Positions 10,741-23,287 of a stretch of DNA of 64,000 bases are shown here, in pieces. The notes below the pieces were generated by a model. It worked only from the letters and a program-made list of their open reading frames with translations. It did no database searches and had not been told where the DNA came from. The stretch comes from Capsicum annuum. Lineage: Eukaryota; Streptophyta; Magnoliopsida; Solanales; Solanaceae. Each line of letters begins with the position of its first letter. Within the stretch, counting starts at the first letter, position 1. The stretch covers positions 213,686,655-213,750,654 of the forward strand of contig NC_061115.1 in the NCBI RefSeq assembly GCF_002878395.1. The letters are read 5' to 3'. The translations under genes and the position numbers were made by a program.

Positions 10741-12172
10741 ATAAACATGGTGGAGAATGTTGATGGATGGTAGGCTGACTCTAGTGCAAATCGTCATGTC
10801 TGTTATGACAAAGACTGATTTTAAAAAATATACAAATTTTGAGGAGCCCAAAATCATCATACTTAGAGATTTACACACAACTCAAGTACTTGGAATGGGT
10901 GATGTCGAGTTGAGGTTTACTGTTGAAGGGTATTAATCTTAAAAGATGTATTTTATACTCCTTCTATGAGAAAAAAATTGATGTTTAGTTTTCTTCTTAA
11001 TAAAGTAGGCTTCAAACAGATTATTGAATCTGATCAGTATTTAATTGTTAAGAATAATGTTTCTGTGGGAAAGAGGTATGCATGTGATGGTATGTTCAAG
11101 TTGAATGTTGAAATGAATAAAACATCTACTTCTGTTTACATGCTTTTTTCTACTAATTTTAGGCATGCTCATTTGTGTCATATAAATGATCGTTATGCGG
11201 GAATCATGAGTAGTTTAGGATTAATTCCAGTGATCAAAAAGCACTTTGAAAAATGTGAGGCTTGTAGTAAGCCAAAATCACAAAAAGACCTCATTTTCAA
11301 GTTGAAAGAAAAACTGAATTATTAGAATTAGTTCATAGTGATATTTGTGAACTTGGTGGAATTTTAACTCGTGAAGAAAATAGATATTTTATCACTTTTA
11401 TTGATTATTTTTCTAAGTTTACATATGTTTACTTAATGAAAAATAAAAGTAATGCATTTGAGAATTTTAAAATTTTTCTCCATGAAGTTGAAAATTAGTT
11501 TAATAGAAAAATTAAAAGAATAAGAAGTGATAGAGGCCGTTAATATGAGTCACATGAATTCAATTCTTTTGTTAGATCATTGGGTATAATTCACCAAAAA
11601 TCCTCCTCTTTATTCTCCTGCATCTAATTAACGGTGTAGCGGAAAGAAAGAATAGAACATTGATTGAGTTGACTAATGCCATGTTAGTTGAGTCTTGTGC
11701 ACCTTTAAGTTTTTGAGGTGAAGCTCTTTTGACTGCTTGTTATGTGTTGAATCGTGTGACTCATAAAAAGACCTAACTAACACCTTTTGAGTTGTGGAAA
11801 TGCCATAAGTCAAATTTGGGATATATAAGAGTTCGGGGTTGCTTAGACTATGTAAGGTTAATGGACCCTAAAATCTTTAAGTTGGGTAAAAAAATTATTA
11901 CTTGTGCTTTTCTTAGTTATGCTTCAAATAATATGACCTGTAGAATTTTTAATCTTAAAGATAGTGTGATAATAGAATTAGGTAATGCCATTTTTCATGA
12001 AAATAAATTTTCCTTTGATTCTAAAAATAGTGGGGGTCTAAAGACTAAAGAAAATATTTTGTCACTACCTAGTTCTTCTACTTCTACTTTAAAAAAATAA
12101 AGAAAATGATGATTTTGAGTTAAGAAGAAGTAAATGAGCTAGAGTAGAAAAAGATTTTGGTCCTGATTATTA
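10741..12172 (+). pseudogene. copia protease and integrase remnants
   Basis: Around 10760-10800 the frame reads DG-stop-ADSSANRHVCYD. This matches the aspartic protease site of the family (W-ADSGATRHVC) but has a stop and Gly-to-Ser at the active site. From 10966 the frame gives the integrase zinc-binding region (HAHLCHIN ... CEACSKPK). From 11310 come LVHSDICELGG, YFITFIDYFSKFTYVYL and IKRIRSDRG fragments of the DDE core, with several stops. The distal region (LTPFELWKCHKSN, then HENKFSF) leads to VEKDFGPDYY, where the CACTA element begins. Function is excluded. Confidence 0.8.
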
Positions 12173-12184
12173 CACTACCAGAAA

Positions 12185-13200
12185 TTCACTATTTACCGAC
12201 TGAAATAAGTAGTCGGAAATTTCTGACTACTTCAGTCAGAAATCTTATTTTTAAATTTTTATTCTTTACAAAATATTTTTCCAATACTATGTGTGACAAA
12301 AACAGTCAGAATATTTGACGGCAAATTTTGGAAAATATATATTCCGACTATAGTAGTCGGAAACATAAATAATTAAATAAATTATTTATTTAAGTAAATT
12401 ATTAAATATATGTTTCCGACTACTGTACTCGGAAATTCTAATAAATAAATAAAATTAATAATTAATTTAATATATCCGACTACTGTAGTCGAAATATAAA
12501 TAATTAAATAAATATAATACTAAATATGTAATCATTCCCTTATAAGAAAATTAAATAATTATTTAAATAAATTATTAAATATATATTTTCAATTACTGTA
12601 GTCGAAAATACTAACAACTAAATAAAACTAATAATTAATTAAGTATATATCCGACCACTGTAGTCAAAAAATTAATAATTAAATAAATATTTTATTAAAT
12701 ATATAATCATTCCCTTATATGAAAATTAAATAATTATTTAAGTTAATTATTAAATATATTTCCTACTATTGTAGTCGAAAATACTAATAACTAAATAAAA
12801 TTAATAATTAATTAAATATATATATCCGACCGCTATAGTCGAAAAAGTAAATAACTAAAATAAATATATTACTAAATGTATAATCAGTCCCTTATACGAA
12901 ATTTAAAAAATAAGTAAAATAAATTACTAAATATATATATTTTCGACTGTTGTAGTCAAAAATACTAATAACTAAATAAATATATGACTTAATATATAAT
13001 CATGTTCTTATACATAAAATTAATTATTAATTAAATTTCTGACTATTTTAGTCGGGACATTTAATAATAAATAAATATATTACTAAATACATTACAAAAA
13101 AGCTTCTCTATAAATATATTATATGTATCCGACTACTCTAGTCGGACATATTGAATAATTAAATATATTCAACTTTTACCCGACTGTATTAGTCGAAAGA
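12185..13200. repeat. CACTA subterminal repeat: degenerate CCGACTACTGTAGTCGG palindromes
   Basis: At least 13 imperfect palindromes of the form CCGACTA-n-TAGTCGG occur, near 12196, 12226, 12343, 12415, 12476, 12589, 12651, 12761, 12828, 12942, 13037, 13128 and 13180, separated by AT-rich spacers. Subterminal repeats of this kind are the known binding sites for CACTA-encoded accessory proteins (TnpA in maize En/Spm). Binding here is inferred. Confidence 0.8.
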
Positions 13201-13368
13201 TTATTTTTAATTATTAAAGTATTAAACTGTAGTGGTTTCCTTATTCACTTCACTGCCTCTTTCAATTAGGGCAAAGTGTCTCTCTCTTTCTGCCTCTCCA
13301 TCGAAACTATTGAAGCAACGGTGGTTGCCTTCCTCCATCGAAACTCTGGCGGTGGTATGATATCTCTC

Positions 13369-13369
13369 T

Positions 13370-13418
<49 letters not shown>

Positions 13419-13422
13419 CCTC
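13369..13422. repeat. (CT)n(CA)n microsatellite
   Basis: A run of CTCTCTCTC passes into ACACACACAC. Minus-strand open frames rich in Arg-Glu across it are translations of the repeat. Confidence 0.9.
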
Positions 13423-13439
13423 ACCATATTTAGACATTG

Positions 13440-16400
13440 AAATACCCTTTTTCTTCCGCTGTCAAGGTAGATGGAGCCGAGTAGGCTACCGCCAGCAAGC
13501 TCAATCGCCTCCATGGAGGATGAGCCGGTATATAAGGGTGTCTATCACACAAACACAAATTTATTTGTTGGTGAGAGTGTAGAGTAGGCTACCTCTACTA
13601 TCTTTCGATCATTTTCATTACCCCCTTCAATCTTTACACTCTTGGTAAGAACTATTTTTCTTTTATCTTGAGAAATTTTTGGTTACTAAGTTGACAATTT
13701 AGGAAAGCATTTCTCCTTTTTTTCTTACTTTTTTGTGTTAAGAGTATATGGTCTTTCTTGATTCAATTTTATGTTATATTCTTAAACAACAAAAGAGGAA
13801 AGTATTGGCAAGTGGTTCGTTATTATTGTTGTTATCAGTCTGTTATGTAAATTAAACTAGGGATTATTGGTTCAGTTTTTCTTCTAGTTAGAAGGACTAA
13901 CTTTGACGGATCTTCGAGGGATGGTCTATATTAGTTCCTATTACTTCTAATCTTTCAAAGTCTACTCAGTGAGAGAAGTGTATCCGCTTGTCTTAGCATG
14001 GTTCGACCTATAGTCAGTGTAAGAATTCTGGAGTGAATCTTCTATATTTTAGAGGATGTTCCTTGGACTCATGAATTTTGTTTTGCTTGGGTACAGATTG
14101 TAGATGTTAGTCACCACCCTTTTGATATTCAAGTACAACTTATCCCAATCTGGTAGTTATATATATATTTTAACATGATACTCATATTAATTGGTGTATT
14201 GTCTTTAATGGATTTGAGAAATTATATGGAATGAATAGTCAATGTTAAGGGTACAATAGGAGAAAGAAATTCTCTCTCTCTCTTGCTATGCTTATAGTGG
14301 ACAAGTGAAAGTGAAAAAATTATTTTAGTATAGTAGACAAGTGAAAGTGAATTTATTTTTAGTATAGTGGACAAGTGAAAGTGAACGGTTAGAGTACACT
14401 TTTTGTTATTTCATTTTTCTTTCTCCTCCCACTTTTTCATAAGTATTCATGTGTCTAATCTTTAGTGGCTTAGGAGTAATCATTTCAATCTTCATCGGGA
14501 AGAATACCTACTTTGAGTTAACTGATGCAAGTGCTACTACTAAGGCACCAAATGATATCTTTTTGCCTTGCATAATTATTGTTTTCCTTTTACCCTTTCT
14601 CCTCATTCTTCTGATTCTAGTTATTAATTTGTTGATTATACGATCACTTAAAATTGTAGCAATTTTTAAAAGTGTACCTAATGAAGTGTGTAAAGTATCA
14701 TGTAAAAGTTAAGACTTTGAAATAATACATTCGTATTTGTTACATGTCCACTCTTGTGTCTTCTTCTTGGACCAATAATTGAAAATATTTTCTTAATGGT
14801 GGTGAGGTTCAAAACCAAAATTGATGTGTGTTATGATATACTTGATATGCTTTCATATCATGTTGATGCGTGTGTACTGTCTCATTTAAAAGCTTTAGCA
14901 GTTCTTTGTATTGTGTGGTTGCCTAGTCTAAAAGCTTCAACTTTCAGAGAAGAACATATTTATTTGGTAATTTTAGGTCTGCAATAGTTAATAAACACAA
15001 TTGCTTTAAAATGCCACAAAATGATGAGTGTGCCATTGTAGCTGGTTGGGTGGTTTTCAAAACCTCCTAATGATCCATTTATACTGAAAAAGTCTCATCG
15101 GAATTTGTTACTTCTTTTCCTGAGAGATTTAAAGAATGTATTTAGCTAGTTCGATAACCTGTTGGCTTTAAACAGTTTTGACTTCCATAACCCCGCAATC
15201 TACTCTTTTCTTCTTGCTTCCTCTAGGTATTGGTCTAAGTAATTCTGAGGTAGTGAACTGCATTCTTATACTATCGAGGTTTTGCAATAGCTATTTGAAT
15301 AGTTGACAATGAATAGTATGCTTACTGATACTCGTCCTGCTAACGTGTTTTGGAAATAAAGACCTGTTTGCAACTAAACTTCTATTGAAACCTTCTAATA
15401 TGAAGGAAAGTATAAACATTGATTCTTACCAGCTATAATGTTGTCACCATCTAATGCAAGCAAATTCTAAGAAAATCTAGAGTCTCAGGCTAATCTGTGA
15501 TATGTTTCCACTATTATATATTTTTGATAAAGACGCACTTCACTATTAGTAACATATTGGATCAGAAAAAGAATTCATGTCATTCAGATTGAGTAGCAAA
15601 ATATTTGGTTACCTTATCACATTTACTAAAATTATTACTTTTATAGATTGGTTTAACAATTAGGTCATACTCTGGGAGCTCATATCTATTCTTCTTAGGT
15701 TGTCAAAGCATCTTTGATCTGACTTTAAAACCTGATAATCATATATGGAATGAGTTATTTTTATGCCAATATTTTCGCCAGTCTTCTTTAGAAAACAAGC
15801 ATGATAATAGTATGATGTGCAACTTTATTTGCTTCAGCGGTCACGCATGTTACTACTGTATTCCTTTGTAATTTATTCATTCCGTATACTTCTGTGTGAT
15901 GTGCTTATTTTGTTCCTTTGAAACATTAATGTGGTAGGCTTTTGTTTTGTCAGAGTTGTTGAAATAGGTCTGGAAGAATCAAATCAGCATTCTTAGGTGA
16001 CGGTATTGAAGGTCAATCAAGAAACTCCCATCTTCACTCACGCCCTCATTGATTCGAGGTAAAAATTTGTTCCATTTTCTACGTGGTCTATTTTTAGTAC
16101 CTTTGATTGATGAGAAGACCCTAGTCTTCATTGTTGTGTCATTTGTGGTACAATATTTTATGGACGTGGTCATAGTAAAACCTCTTCAGTTTTTCAACAT
16201 GCGCTTTCTTTTTTATTTTCTTTTTTAAATTCTTTACCTCATATGCTTGTCTCCCTTTTTGCCTTTCTTTTATTTTGTTTGTGAAGCTATCACATGGATT
16301 GGATTCCTTTCACTGATAAAAAAAATTCTTTTTTTAATTAAAATATTCTATTGTTGCTGGCTGCTTTACTATGTTGTATTGAATCTGTTAGGTTTTTGCT

Positions 16401-16502
16401 TGTGTCCACTGCATAGTAGCATCTCTAAACAACCCTATTATTGTTTTGTTTCTCTTGTTTTTGTTTCACTTCTCTATTATTATTATTGTCGTTCTTGTGT
16501 AG
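13440..16502. other. CACTA internal non-coding DNA
   Basis: I see no supportable gene here. A roughly 40-bp unit (TAGTGGACAAGTGAAAGTGAA) is repeated three times at 14293-14383. Two short hydrophobic open frames (14449-14712 and 14754-14987) have no recognisable motif. The region is probably promoter and 5' intron sequence for the transposase gene that starts at 16503. Confidence 0.5.
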
Positions 16503-19500
16503 ATGGAAAATGAAGATCGTACATAGATGTATAATAGACTTTATCCTAATCGTGCTGGGTTGAGAGAGGAATATAAATCTAGGGTAGCTGGATTTATTGC
16601 TAAAGCAATGACACTTAATGATTTTCTTATTGAAGGGATAATTAGGTGTCCTTGTTGGAATTGTAAGTGTTGCAAGTTATTAAGTCCAGATGCTGTTACA
16701 TTACATCTTTATAGGAAGGGTTTTATGTTAAATTATACTGTGTGGACAACTCCTGGAGAGAGTAGTGCTGCTAATAATTTTGCTTTTCAGAATTATGCTG
16801 AAAGTCCAATAAAAGAGAATAATGTCAAAAGGTCACGATATAGTAAGATGGTCAGGGATGCTTTTAGGACACACTCAGGGGCTCAAAATGAACCAAAGGA
16901 TGAGGCTAAGCACTTCTATGAACAGTTAAAGGAAGCTAGTCATCCATTGTATGAATGATCAGTGCATTCTAACTTATCTATTGCCGTTCGATTACTGAGT
17001 ATTAAGTTAGATTATTCAATTTCTCAAGAGGGCATGAACTCTATCATTGTACTTATGAATGAACATAACCTAAATAAACTCGACTTACCCAAAAATTTCT
17101 ACACAACAAAGAAATTGGTTTCTAAGTTAGGACTTTCATCAGAGAGGATTCACTGTTGCGAGAAAGGTTGCATTTTATTCTATAAGGAAGATGCAAATTT
17201 AGAACATTGCAAATTTTGTAATCAACCTCGTTATAAGGAAGTCACACATACTAATGATAAGAAGGTTCTTGTGAAGTCGATGCATTCCTTACAACTTATA
17301 CCACGGTTAAAGAGGTTGTATGCATCAATGAGCTCTGCCCCTCATATGAGATGGAACTTGAAAATAAAAGAACACTTGCTGTTTTATGTCATCCATTAGA
17401 TGGAGAAGCATGGAAAAATTTTAATAGTGTGTATTCGGATTTTGTTAGTGAACCAAGAAACATTAGGTTAAGATTATCTACTGATGGATTCACTCCATTT
17501 TCTGTCTCAGCAACACCATATTCATGTTGTCCGGTGTTTGTGACTCCTTATAATCTCCCACCTGAATTGTGTATGACGATTCAGTATATATTTCTAACTT
17601 GCATTATTCCAGGTCCTTGCAATCTAAAAGTTTTGATTGATGTATATCTGCAGCCATTGATTGATGAGTTGAACTTATTGTGGCATGAAGGTGTGGAAGC
17701 ATATGATGTGCCAATGAAACAAAACTTTAGATTGTGTGCTACTTTGTTGTGAACTATAAATGACTTTCCTTCTTAAGTAATGATGTTTGGGTGGTCGACT
17801 GCGGGCAAGTTAGCTTGCCCTTGTTGTATGAAAGACACAAAAGAATTCACTTTGAATCATGGGGGTAAAAACTCATGGTTTGACTGTCATCATTTATTCT
17901 TTCTGCAACATGAGTTCAGGAGAAATACTAGTGATTTTATGAAGAATAAGACTAATTTTGAGGAGCCACCGCCAATTTTGTCGCAATAAGAAATTTGGGA
18001 TAGAGTGAGGAATCTGCCTATGGTGTTACACATAACTGGACTAAACGAAGCATATTTTGGGAGATAGATTATTGGAAGGATAATCTTCTGCCTCATAATC
18101 TGGATCCCATGCATATTGAGAAAAACTTATTTGACAACTTGTTTAATACTGTGATGTATGTAAGTAATAAAACAAAAGATAACTTCAAGGCTAGGATGGA
18201 CTTAAAGGAGTATTGTCGGCACAGTGAGTTGTATCTGACATACTTAAACAATAAGAATCAGAAGCCCAATTCCAGTTACACATTCACTTTGTAGGATAGA
18301 AGAGTGATTTGTGATTGGGTTAGCAATTTGAGAATGCCATATGGATATGCATCAAATTTATCTAGGTATGTTGACATGAAGGAAGAAAAGTTGACCTCTA
18401 TGAAGAGCCATGACTATCACATTTTCATGGAGTCATTGATGCCTATTGCATTCTGTGCCCTGCCCGATAGAATTTGGGAGACCATAACAGAGATAAGCTA
18501 ATTTTTCAAAGATTTATGTTCTAACACATTAAGAGAGGAGAACCAATATTTGATGGATATCAACATTCGCTTAACCTTAAACAAGTTGACAAAAAATTTT
18601 CCTCCTGTTTTTTTTTATGTCATGGAGCATCTTCCAATTCACCTTGTACGAGAGGCACAACTTAGAGGGCCTGTTCAGTGTCGATGGATGTATCCCTTTG
18701 AGAGGTATTGACTTTTAACATTTACATTAATTTGTTTTAATTGAACATTATTTCATCTAAAAGATCATACTATGCAGGACTATTGGCAAATGTAAGCGGA
18801 CCATAAAAAATAGATCCCGAATTGAGGGATCAATATGTGAGGCTTATTTGGCTAAAGAGACCTCTTATTTTTGTTCATATTATTTTGAACATGGTGTACC
18901 ATGTCTGATAAACCAACCTAATAGGCATGATGATAGAGACAATACAGATCCTTCGGCACCACCATTTTTAATATTCAATCAACCAGGTAAAGGAAGTCCG
19001 AAAGGTGGTCCAATTTGATATTTGAATGAGGCGGAGCTTAAGTCAGCTACAACACATGTATTATTAAATTCTACCAAGGTCTTGCCTTTTTATAAGTGAG
19101 TATATTTATATTAATGACAATCATTCAAGGTCTATCTAAGCTTTAACTAATGAAAGTCATAACTTTGTCAGACAGCTACTTCGTGGCTTTACACGGGGAT
19201 GCTGCTGTTTATCCTATGTTTTCAGTGTGCTTTAGAGAATATGTAAGTGTAACTTAAATATTTAACATGATTTACACTTTTGTTCAATCTCATGTATATT
19301 TAAATTCTAACTTTTTTTGAACTTTTTATAGGTTCATAATCCACTTAATTATGACCCAAATGACCAATTTTTACGTCATACAGCTTGGGGACCTGATGCT
19401 AAAGTCAGAAAGTTTTCTAAGTACTCTATCAATTGGTACAGATTTCATACAGAAGAGTTCTGTAATGCCAAGAAAACCAACAATAGTGGGGTTTGGGTGA

Positions 19501-20138
19501 AAGGTGATGACGGTGTTGATTATTATGGTGTGCTTCACGAGATTTTAGAACTCGATTAACATGTTGGTGGTCCAAAGAAAAAATTGGTCCTCTTTTAGTG
19601 TAAGTGGTATGATCCTACGCCTACGTTAGGTACAAAGGTTCACCCTCAGTACAAAACAACTGAAATTAAGCGTATAGGGGAGTATGGAATCTGTGATCCA
19701 TTTGTCATTGCACAAAATGTAAAACGAGTGTATTACGCTCCATATCCTTTATGTAAGAATAAATCTGCATGGTGGGTAGTTATAAAAACAAAGTCCATGG
19801 GTATAGTTGTAGTGGAGGATACATTAGATATAGCGTATCAGAATGACATTTCAAGTGTTGAATAAAGGGTGAATAATGAATTAGCAGGTGAGTTGCAGCG
19901 TAACGAAGGCCTATATGAAGAATTTGATCCTTCTGAACTTCAATTGAATGTTCATGATTATGGAGAAGGAACATCCAGGGCAAATGACAAGGAAGATTCA
20001 ACTGAAGAAAATGAAATAAACGGGGAAGAGTTACTTGATGAAAATGAAACAAGTGATGAGGAAGAATCGATGAATAAATATGAAATAAGTGATGAGGAAG
20101 AATTTATGAATGACTATGAAACAAGAGATGAGGATTAA
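16503..20138 (+). pseudogene. TNP2-type CACTA transposase gene, multiply broken
   Basis: The likely start is ATG at 16503 (MENEDRT). The next codon is TAG where the family has Trp before MYNRLYPNR. Conserved blocks follow: the transposase-associated domain (GIIRCPCWNCKCCKLL), the TNP2 core (ERIHCCEKGCILFYKED, FGWSTAGKLACPCCM, HGGKNSWFDCH, MHIEKNLFDNLF) and a DUF4218-like region (ICDWVSNLRMPYGYASNL, DVMEHL-like). After introns at about 18705-18777, 19096-19171 and 19243-19331 comes a DUF4216-like region (VKGDDGVDYYGVLHEILELD, CKWYDPTP) and an acidic Glu/Asp-rich tail. Lesions include stops at 16524, 16956, 17750, 17774 and 17987, and a frame change near 17350. It is a decayed transposase of the surrounding element; splice sites are read by eye. 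Confidence 0.85.
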
Positions 20139-20667
20139 GTTGTTATTAATTGTTGCAATGTGTTGTAACAAGGTCTTGAGTTGTATTTTAGCTGCTGCTT
20201 TTTGCTATTTTTCTTGACAATATAATATTTTTTCTTTGTTAACATTTGTAGTGCCAGTAAGAATATTTTTGGTTGTCTGATTAAATAGCAGTGGTAAAAC
20301 TACTGGCACTATGCATGATTTGCTTGTCTTGTTGCATTTTCTTAAATCCTACTTCTTTAGTTCCTCTGGATAAAGTAAGTCATATGAATCCTGGTAAGAT
20401 TGTTTGATAAAAATGACATTAGTAACTCCATGAACAAAATTGAAGTATATAATACCATCTCCAGTGCATATTATAGACATTTTAGCACACTGAAATTGTT
20501 CCAAAATATTTGACATTACAGGAAAACAAGATGAGGCTTTCTTTTACTCAGTACTACAGGGAATGTAGAATTTAATTTTCATTTGATCTAAGAAACATAT
20601 ATGGACAGCATAACACAAACTAACTCTTTTTTGTGTTTTTTTTCAAGGTGGTTAATAATGAAAATCA

Positions 20668-21710
20668 ATGGCATCAAAAGGTCACGGTAATGGACGGCGT
20701 AAGAAAGGTGAGAAAGGACCTGATAATCTTCCCGCAGGTCAATATACACCACCACCACCACCATCAGCACCACCACTACCACAACCTGTTACCACAACTC
20801 TTCAACCAGCTACTACAAATATTATTCCTTCTCCAAGGGCAACTATTTCACTACCAAATGCATTTTTCATGCCCCCACCACCCCACCAGTTCCAACCCTC
20901 TTCTCCCCATAATAGTTTACATAGTAGCTCTGCATCTGTACCTTCAACATCATCCATACCTAGCCTTTCTGGATTGAGAATTGGAGGTCTCAACACATCG
21001 ACATCGCCCTCCATTGATAGTGCTGCAGAGTCTAATGATACAATATCTACTTCTCAAATTCCGAAATTTAAAGAGACAGTAGAATATGACGGCAACAGCA
21101 GGCTAATTATCGCCCGTGATGGTAATGGGTAAGTAAATCTTACGTTTTTTCATAATTTTTAAAATTTTCAAAAGCTAAGATAATTTAATATAATTTTATT
21201 GCAGGTTTATTCCCGCATATAGTGGCGGACATATGGTTATATAAGCAATTAAACCATTTTACATAGTGCCGTGGGATAGTTGGAATGAGATTCGACTCAA
21301 CATCAGATTGCTTATGTGGAATCAGTTTGTGGTATAATCAAAATCAAAGAATTTACCATTTCAGTATGCTATCAATGATGAATTTACCTTTATATCCGTC
21401 AACTTATTTCATAACTTTATATTAAACTATTTTGCAGACAAAGTGTGCATGCAATTCTTGTCATGATAATAAAATACAACACATTTTCAAGTTCAAAGCA
21501 GCTCAACGGATCAAAGAACACTTGTATGAGGCCCGGAGGAACTTGGAAAAACCTGGTTGGCTGAATGCTAATGTGTGGGTTCAATTCTTGAAAAAATGGG
21601 ATGCTCCTGAATATAGGACAAGGAGGGAACGTACAAAGGCAAATAGAGCATCTCAAACGGGTGGCTCGTTGCACACTGGAGGTTCGATGAGTTTCGCTAC
21701 CCACCGATGA
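20668..21710 (+). pseudogene. Second CACTA gene, Transposase_24 / Ptta-En/Spm-like
   Basis: Exon 1 (20668-21128) encodes MASKGHGNGRRKKGEKGP followed by a Pro/Ser/Thr-rich segment, and ends with KFKETVEYDGNSRLIIARDG before a GTAAGT donor. Exon 2 (21205-21331) reads FIPAYSGGH, an in-frame stop, then IVPWDSWNEIRLNIRLLMWNQF. Exon 3 (21438-21710) carries RIKEHLYEARRNLEKPGWLN, VWVQFLKKWDAPEYR, KANRASQTGGSLHTGGSMSF and a stop. The NRAS-TGGS-HTGGS block is the hallmark of plant Ptta/En/Spm (Transposase_24) proteins, the CACTA accessory factor. The stop in exon 2 (21241) marks it as inactive unless spliced differently. Order and strand match a two-gene CACTA element. Confidence 0.75.
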
Positions 21711-21778
21711 ATACTAGTAATATTAGCTTAAATTTCTAATTTATTCATTTTAGTTCAATGTTCTAAACCGTGACATAG

Positions 21779-22070
21779 TGAAGCCGTGTGGGGCTCTTCC
21801 GATTCACTACTGTTGTTATCTTCTTGTTGTTGTTCATCTTGAAGTCAAGTGAAGCCGTGTGTAGCCTATTTCGATTCACTAACATAGTTGACATCTTGTT
21901 GCTTTTGTTGTTGTTCATCTTAAAGTCTAGTAAAGCCGTGTGTGGCCCATTTCAATTCACTAGCATTGTTGACATCTTGTTGTTCATTTTAAAGTCTAGT
22001 GAAGCTGAGTGTGGACTATTTCGATTCACTAGCATTGTTGACATCTTATTGCTTTTATTGTTTCTTGTTT
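21779..22070 (+). repeat. 70-81-bp tandem repeat, four units
   Basis: Units begin with GTGAAGCCGTGTG or variants at 21779, 21849, 21930 and 21999 (spacings 70, 81, 69). An open frame at 21788-22108 reads through it as a repeating hydrophobic peptide (FRFTSIVDILL then FILKSSEA). I regard that frame as a property of the repeat. Confidence 0.8.
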
Positions 22071-22109
22071 CTTTTGTTATGAACTTTATCTTGTATCACA
22101 CTGCATGAT

Positions 22110-23187
22110 GGTTTTAGAAAGTAAAAAGAAGAGAATTAGTCTCTATGGGAAGGGTGCCTAACTCCCTACCGTGATTAAAGGGGTCAAGAGTTTCTTTTGT
22201 TCAGTGACCGAAGTCCTTACTACCCTTTTCATGACTGTTTTGTTGATTTTAGCTTCCAAAGCTATATTGGATGGGTTTGGAACCCTTGGAGAGTCATTGA
22301 TAGTTTTATCATCCACTGATTCATTCTTTCCTAGAATATGATAGTTTAAAGAGGTAAATACTAGTAACATATCGCAAATACATGTGCAAGTTGGCAGCTG
22401 TGTGGAGTAATCAGTACAATAATGTACAAACACCTTAAATACAACACATCACAAAAACTAATGGTACATCATGTATATTTGAAATTAGGATAACCATGAG
22501 GCAGAAACACCCGACTCATACTTCCTTTAGAGTAGAACAACAGGAGCTTCTCTAGAACCTACATTCAGAAAGACAAAGGCGGGAAATCATCATTATCCTT
22601 TAGATGGTATGATGATTTAAAGATCCTTACTGAAAACAATTGGATTTGCTACTATAGTGACCCTGAATGTGAAGCAAGCTCAGGAGATCTGTGATTGAAT
22701 GCTTTAGGAGTTACTACAAATCAAAGGTGTTACCTATCAATATCCTTACTGAAAACAGAATTTGATCTCTGCATATTAAATGATTAGTTTTCATAGATTT
22801 TAGTTGAAATTTAAACTGACTGGTAGTGGTTTACTTATTTTATATATCTGGAAATATGTGTGCTTTATATGGGGTTTAGGGTAGGAGTTAATCTTAGGAG
22901 GTCTAGTTTTGAACTTTGATCAAAATGCCAACCTTTTCAGGGTAACCGAGTGATATCTTATGCTTCATGTCCGACTTTGTTTGCCTAGTAAAATAGCTGA
23001 ATATGGGCCAAATGTGTTATTCAATAAATATTAGACCACAACCTGTGAAGCCTATGAGTCTAATGAATTGATAAAAGTGTATGATGTGAAGGTCTATGTA
23101 GTCTCTTGTCATTGTGTAGGATAAACCCAAAATCAGTACGTAGTACCAAGATCTCGAATGGTGAATTTAACTTGGAAAATGATTTAT
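22110..23187. other. No gene recognised; possible CACTA right flank
   Basis: The DNA is unique-looking and of moderate AT content. The only notable item is CTGGTAGTG at 22820-22828, a possible but unsupported CACTA right end. The minus-strand frame at 22158-22433 has no recognisable motif. Confidence 0.4.
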
Positions 23188-23287
23188 NNNNNNNNNNNNN
23201 NNNNNNNNNNNNNNNNNNNNNNNNNNNNNNNNNNNNNNNNNNNNNNNNNNNNNNNNNNNNNNNNNNNNNNNNNNNNNNNNNNNNNNN
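23188..23287. other. Assembly gap, 100 N
   Basis: Exactly 100 N, the conventional placeholder for a gap of unknown size, so the true distance between the flanks is unknown. Sequence to the right begins inside a copy of the Kunitz gene 3' flank. Confidence 0.99.

Larger units (their letters stand above)
9250..12172 (+). mobile_element. Degenerate Ty1/copia retrotransposon, 3' half missing
   Basis: An LTR/leader-like stretch from about 9250 has a TATA box (TATAAATAAA, 9415-9424). It is followed by gag at 9785 and by protease and integrase remnants up to 12172, where the sequence stops abruptly at a CACTA terminus. Reverse transcriptase and RNase H are absent and I could not find them further right. 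The exact left end and LTR length are uncertain because no second LTR is present, and no tRNA-Met type primer site is evident. Confidence 0.75.
12173..21720 (+). mobile_element. CACTA (En/Spm-type) transposon, right end unresolved
   Basis: The left terminus CACTACCAGAAATTC at 12173 is a canonical CACTA end. It is followed by about 1 kb of subterminal palindromic repeats and then by a TNP2-type transposase gene and a second transposase-like gene on the same strand. It inserted into the copia integrase/RT junction; the three bases before it are TTA. I could not define the right end. CTGGTAGTG at 22820-22828 is the inverse of the first nine bases, but the flanking bases are GTT and no inverted subterminal repeats precede it. 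The end coordinate given is that of the last recognisable gene. Confidence 0.8.

Noticed and set aside
13222..13514. Minus-strand frames rich in Arg-Glu repeats
   Set aside because: Translation of the CT microsatellite inside CACTA non-coding DNA.
14449..14987. Two hydrophobic plus-strand frames in the CACTA interior
   Set aside because: Short, with no recognisable family and no supporting splice or promoter context. Likely chance in AT-rich DNA.
20588..21014. Minus-strand and alternate plus-strand frames over the CACTA second gene
   Set aside because: They shadow the Pro/Ser-rich exon 1 of the transposase-like gene. The chosen frame carries the conserved downstream motifs.
22158..22433. 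91-codon minus-strand frame
   Set aside because: No motif, signal or context supports it as a gene.
22820..22828. CTGGTAGTG as the CACTA right terminus
   Set aside because: The match is limited to nine bases, the flanking triplets differ (TTA and GTT) and there are no inverted subterminal repeats. Kept only as a possibility.
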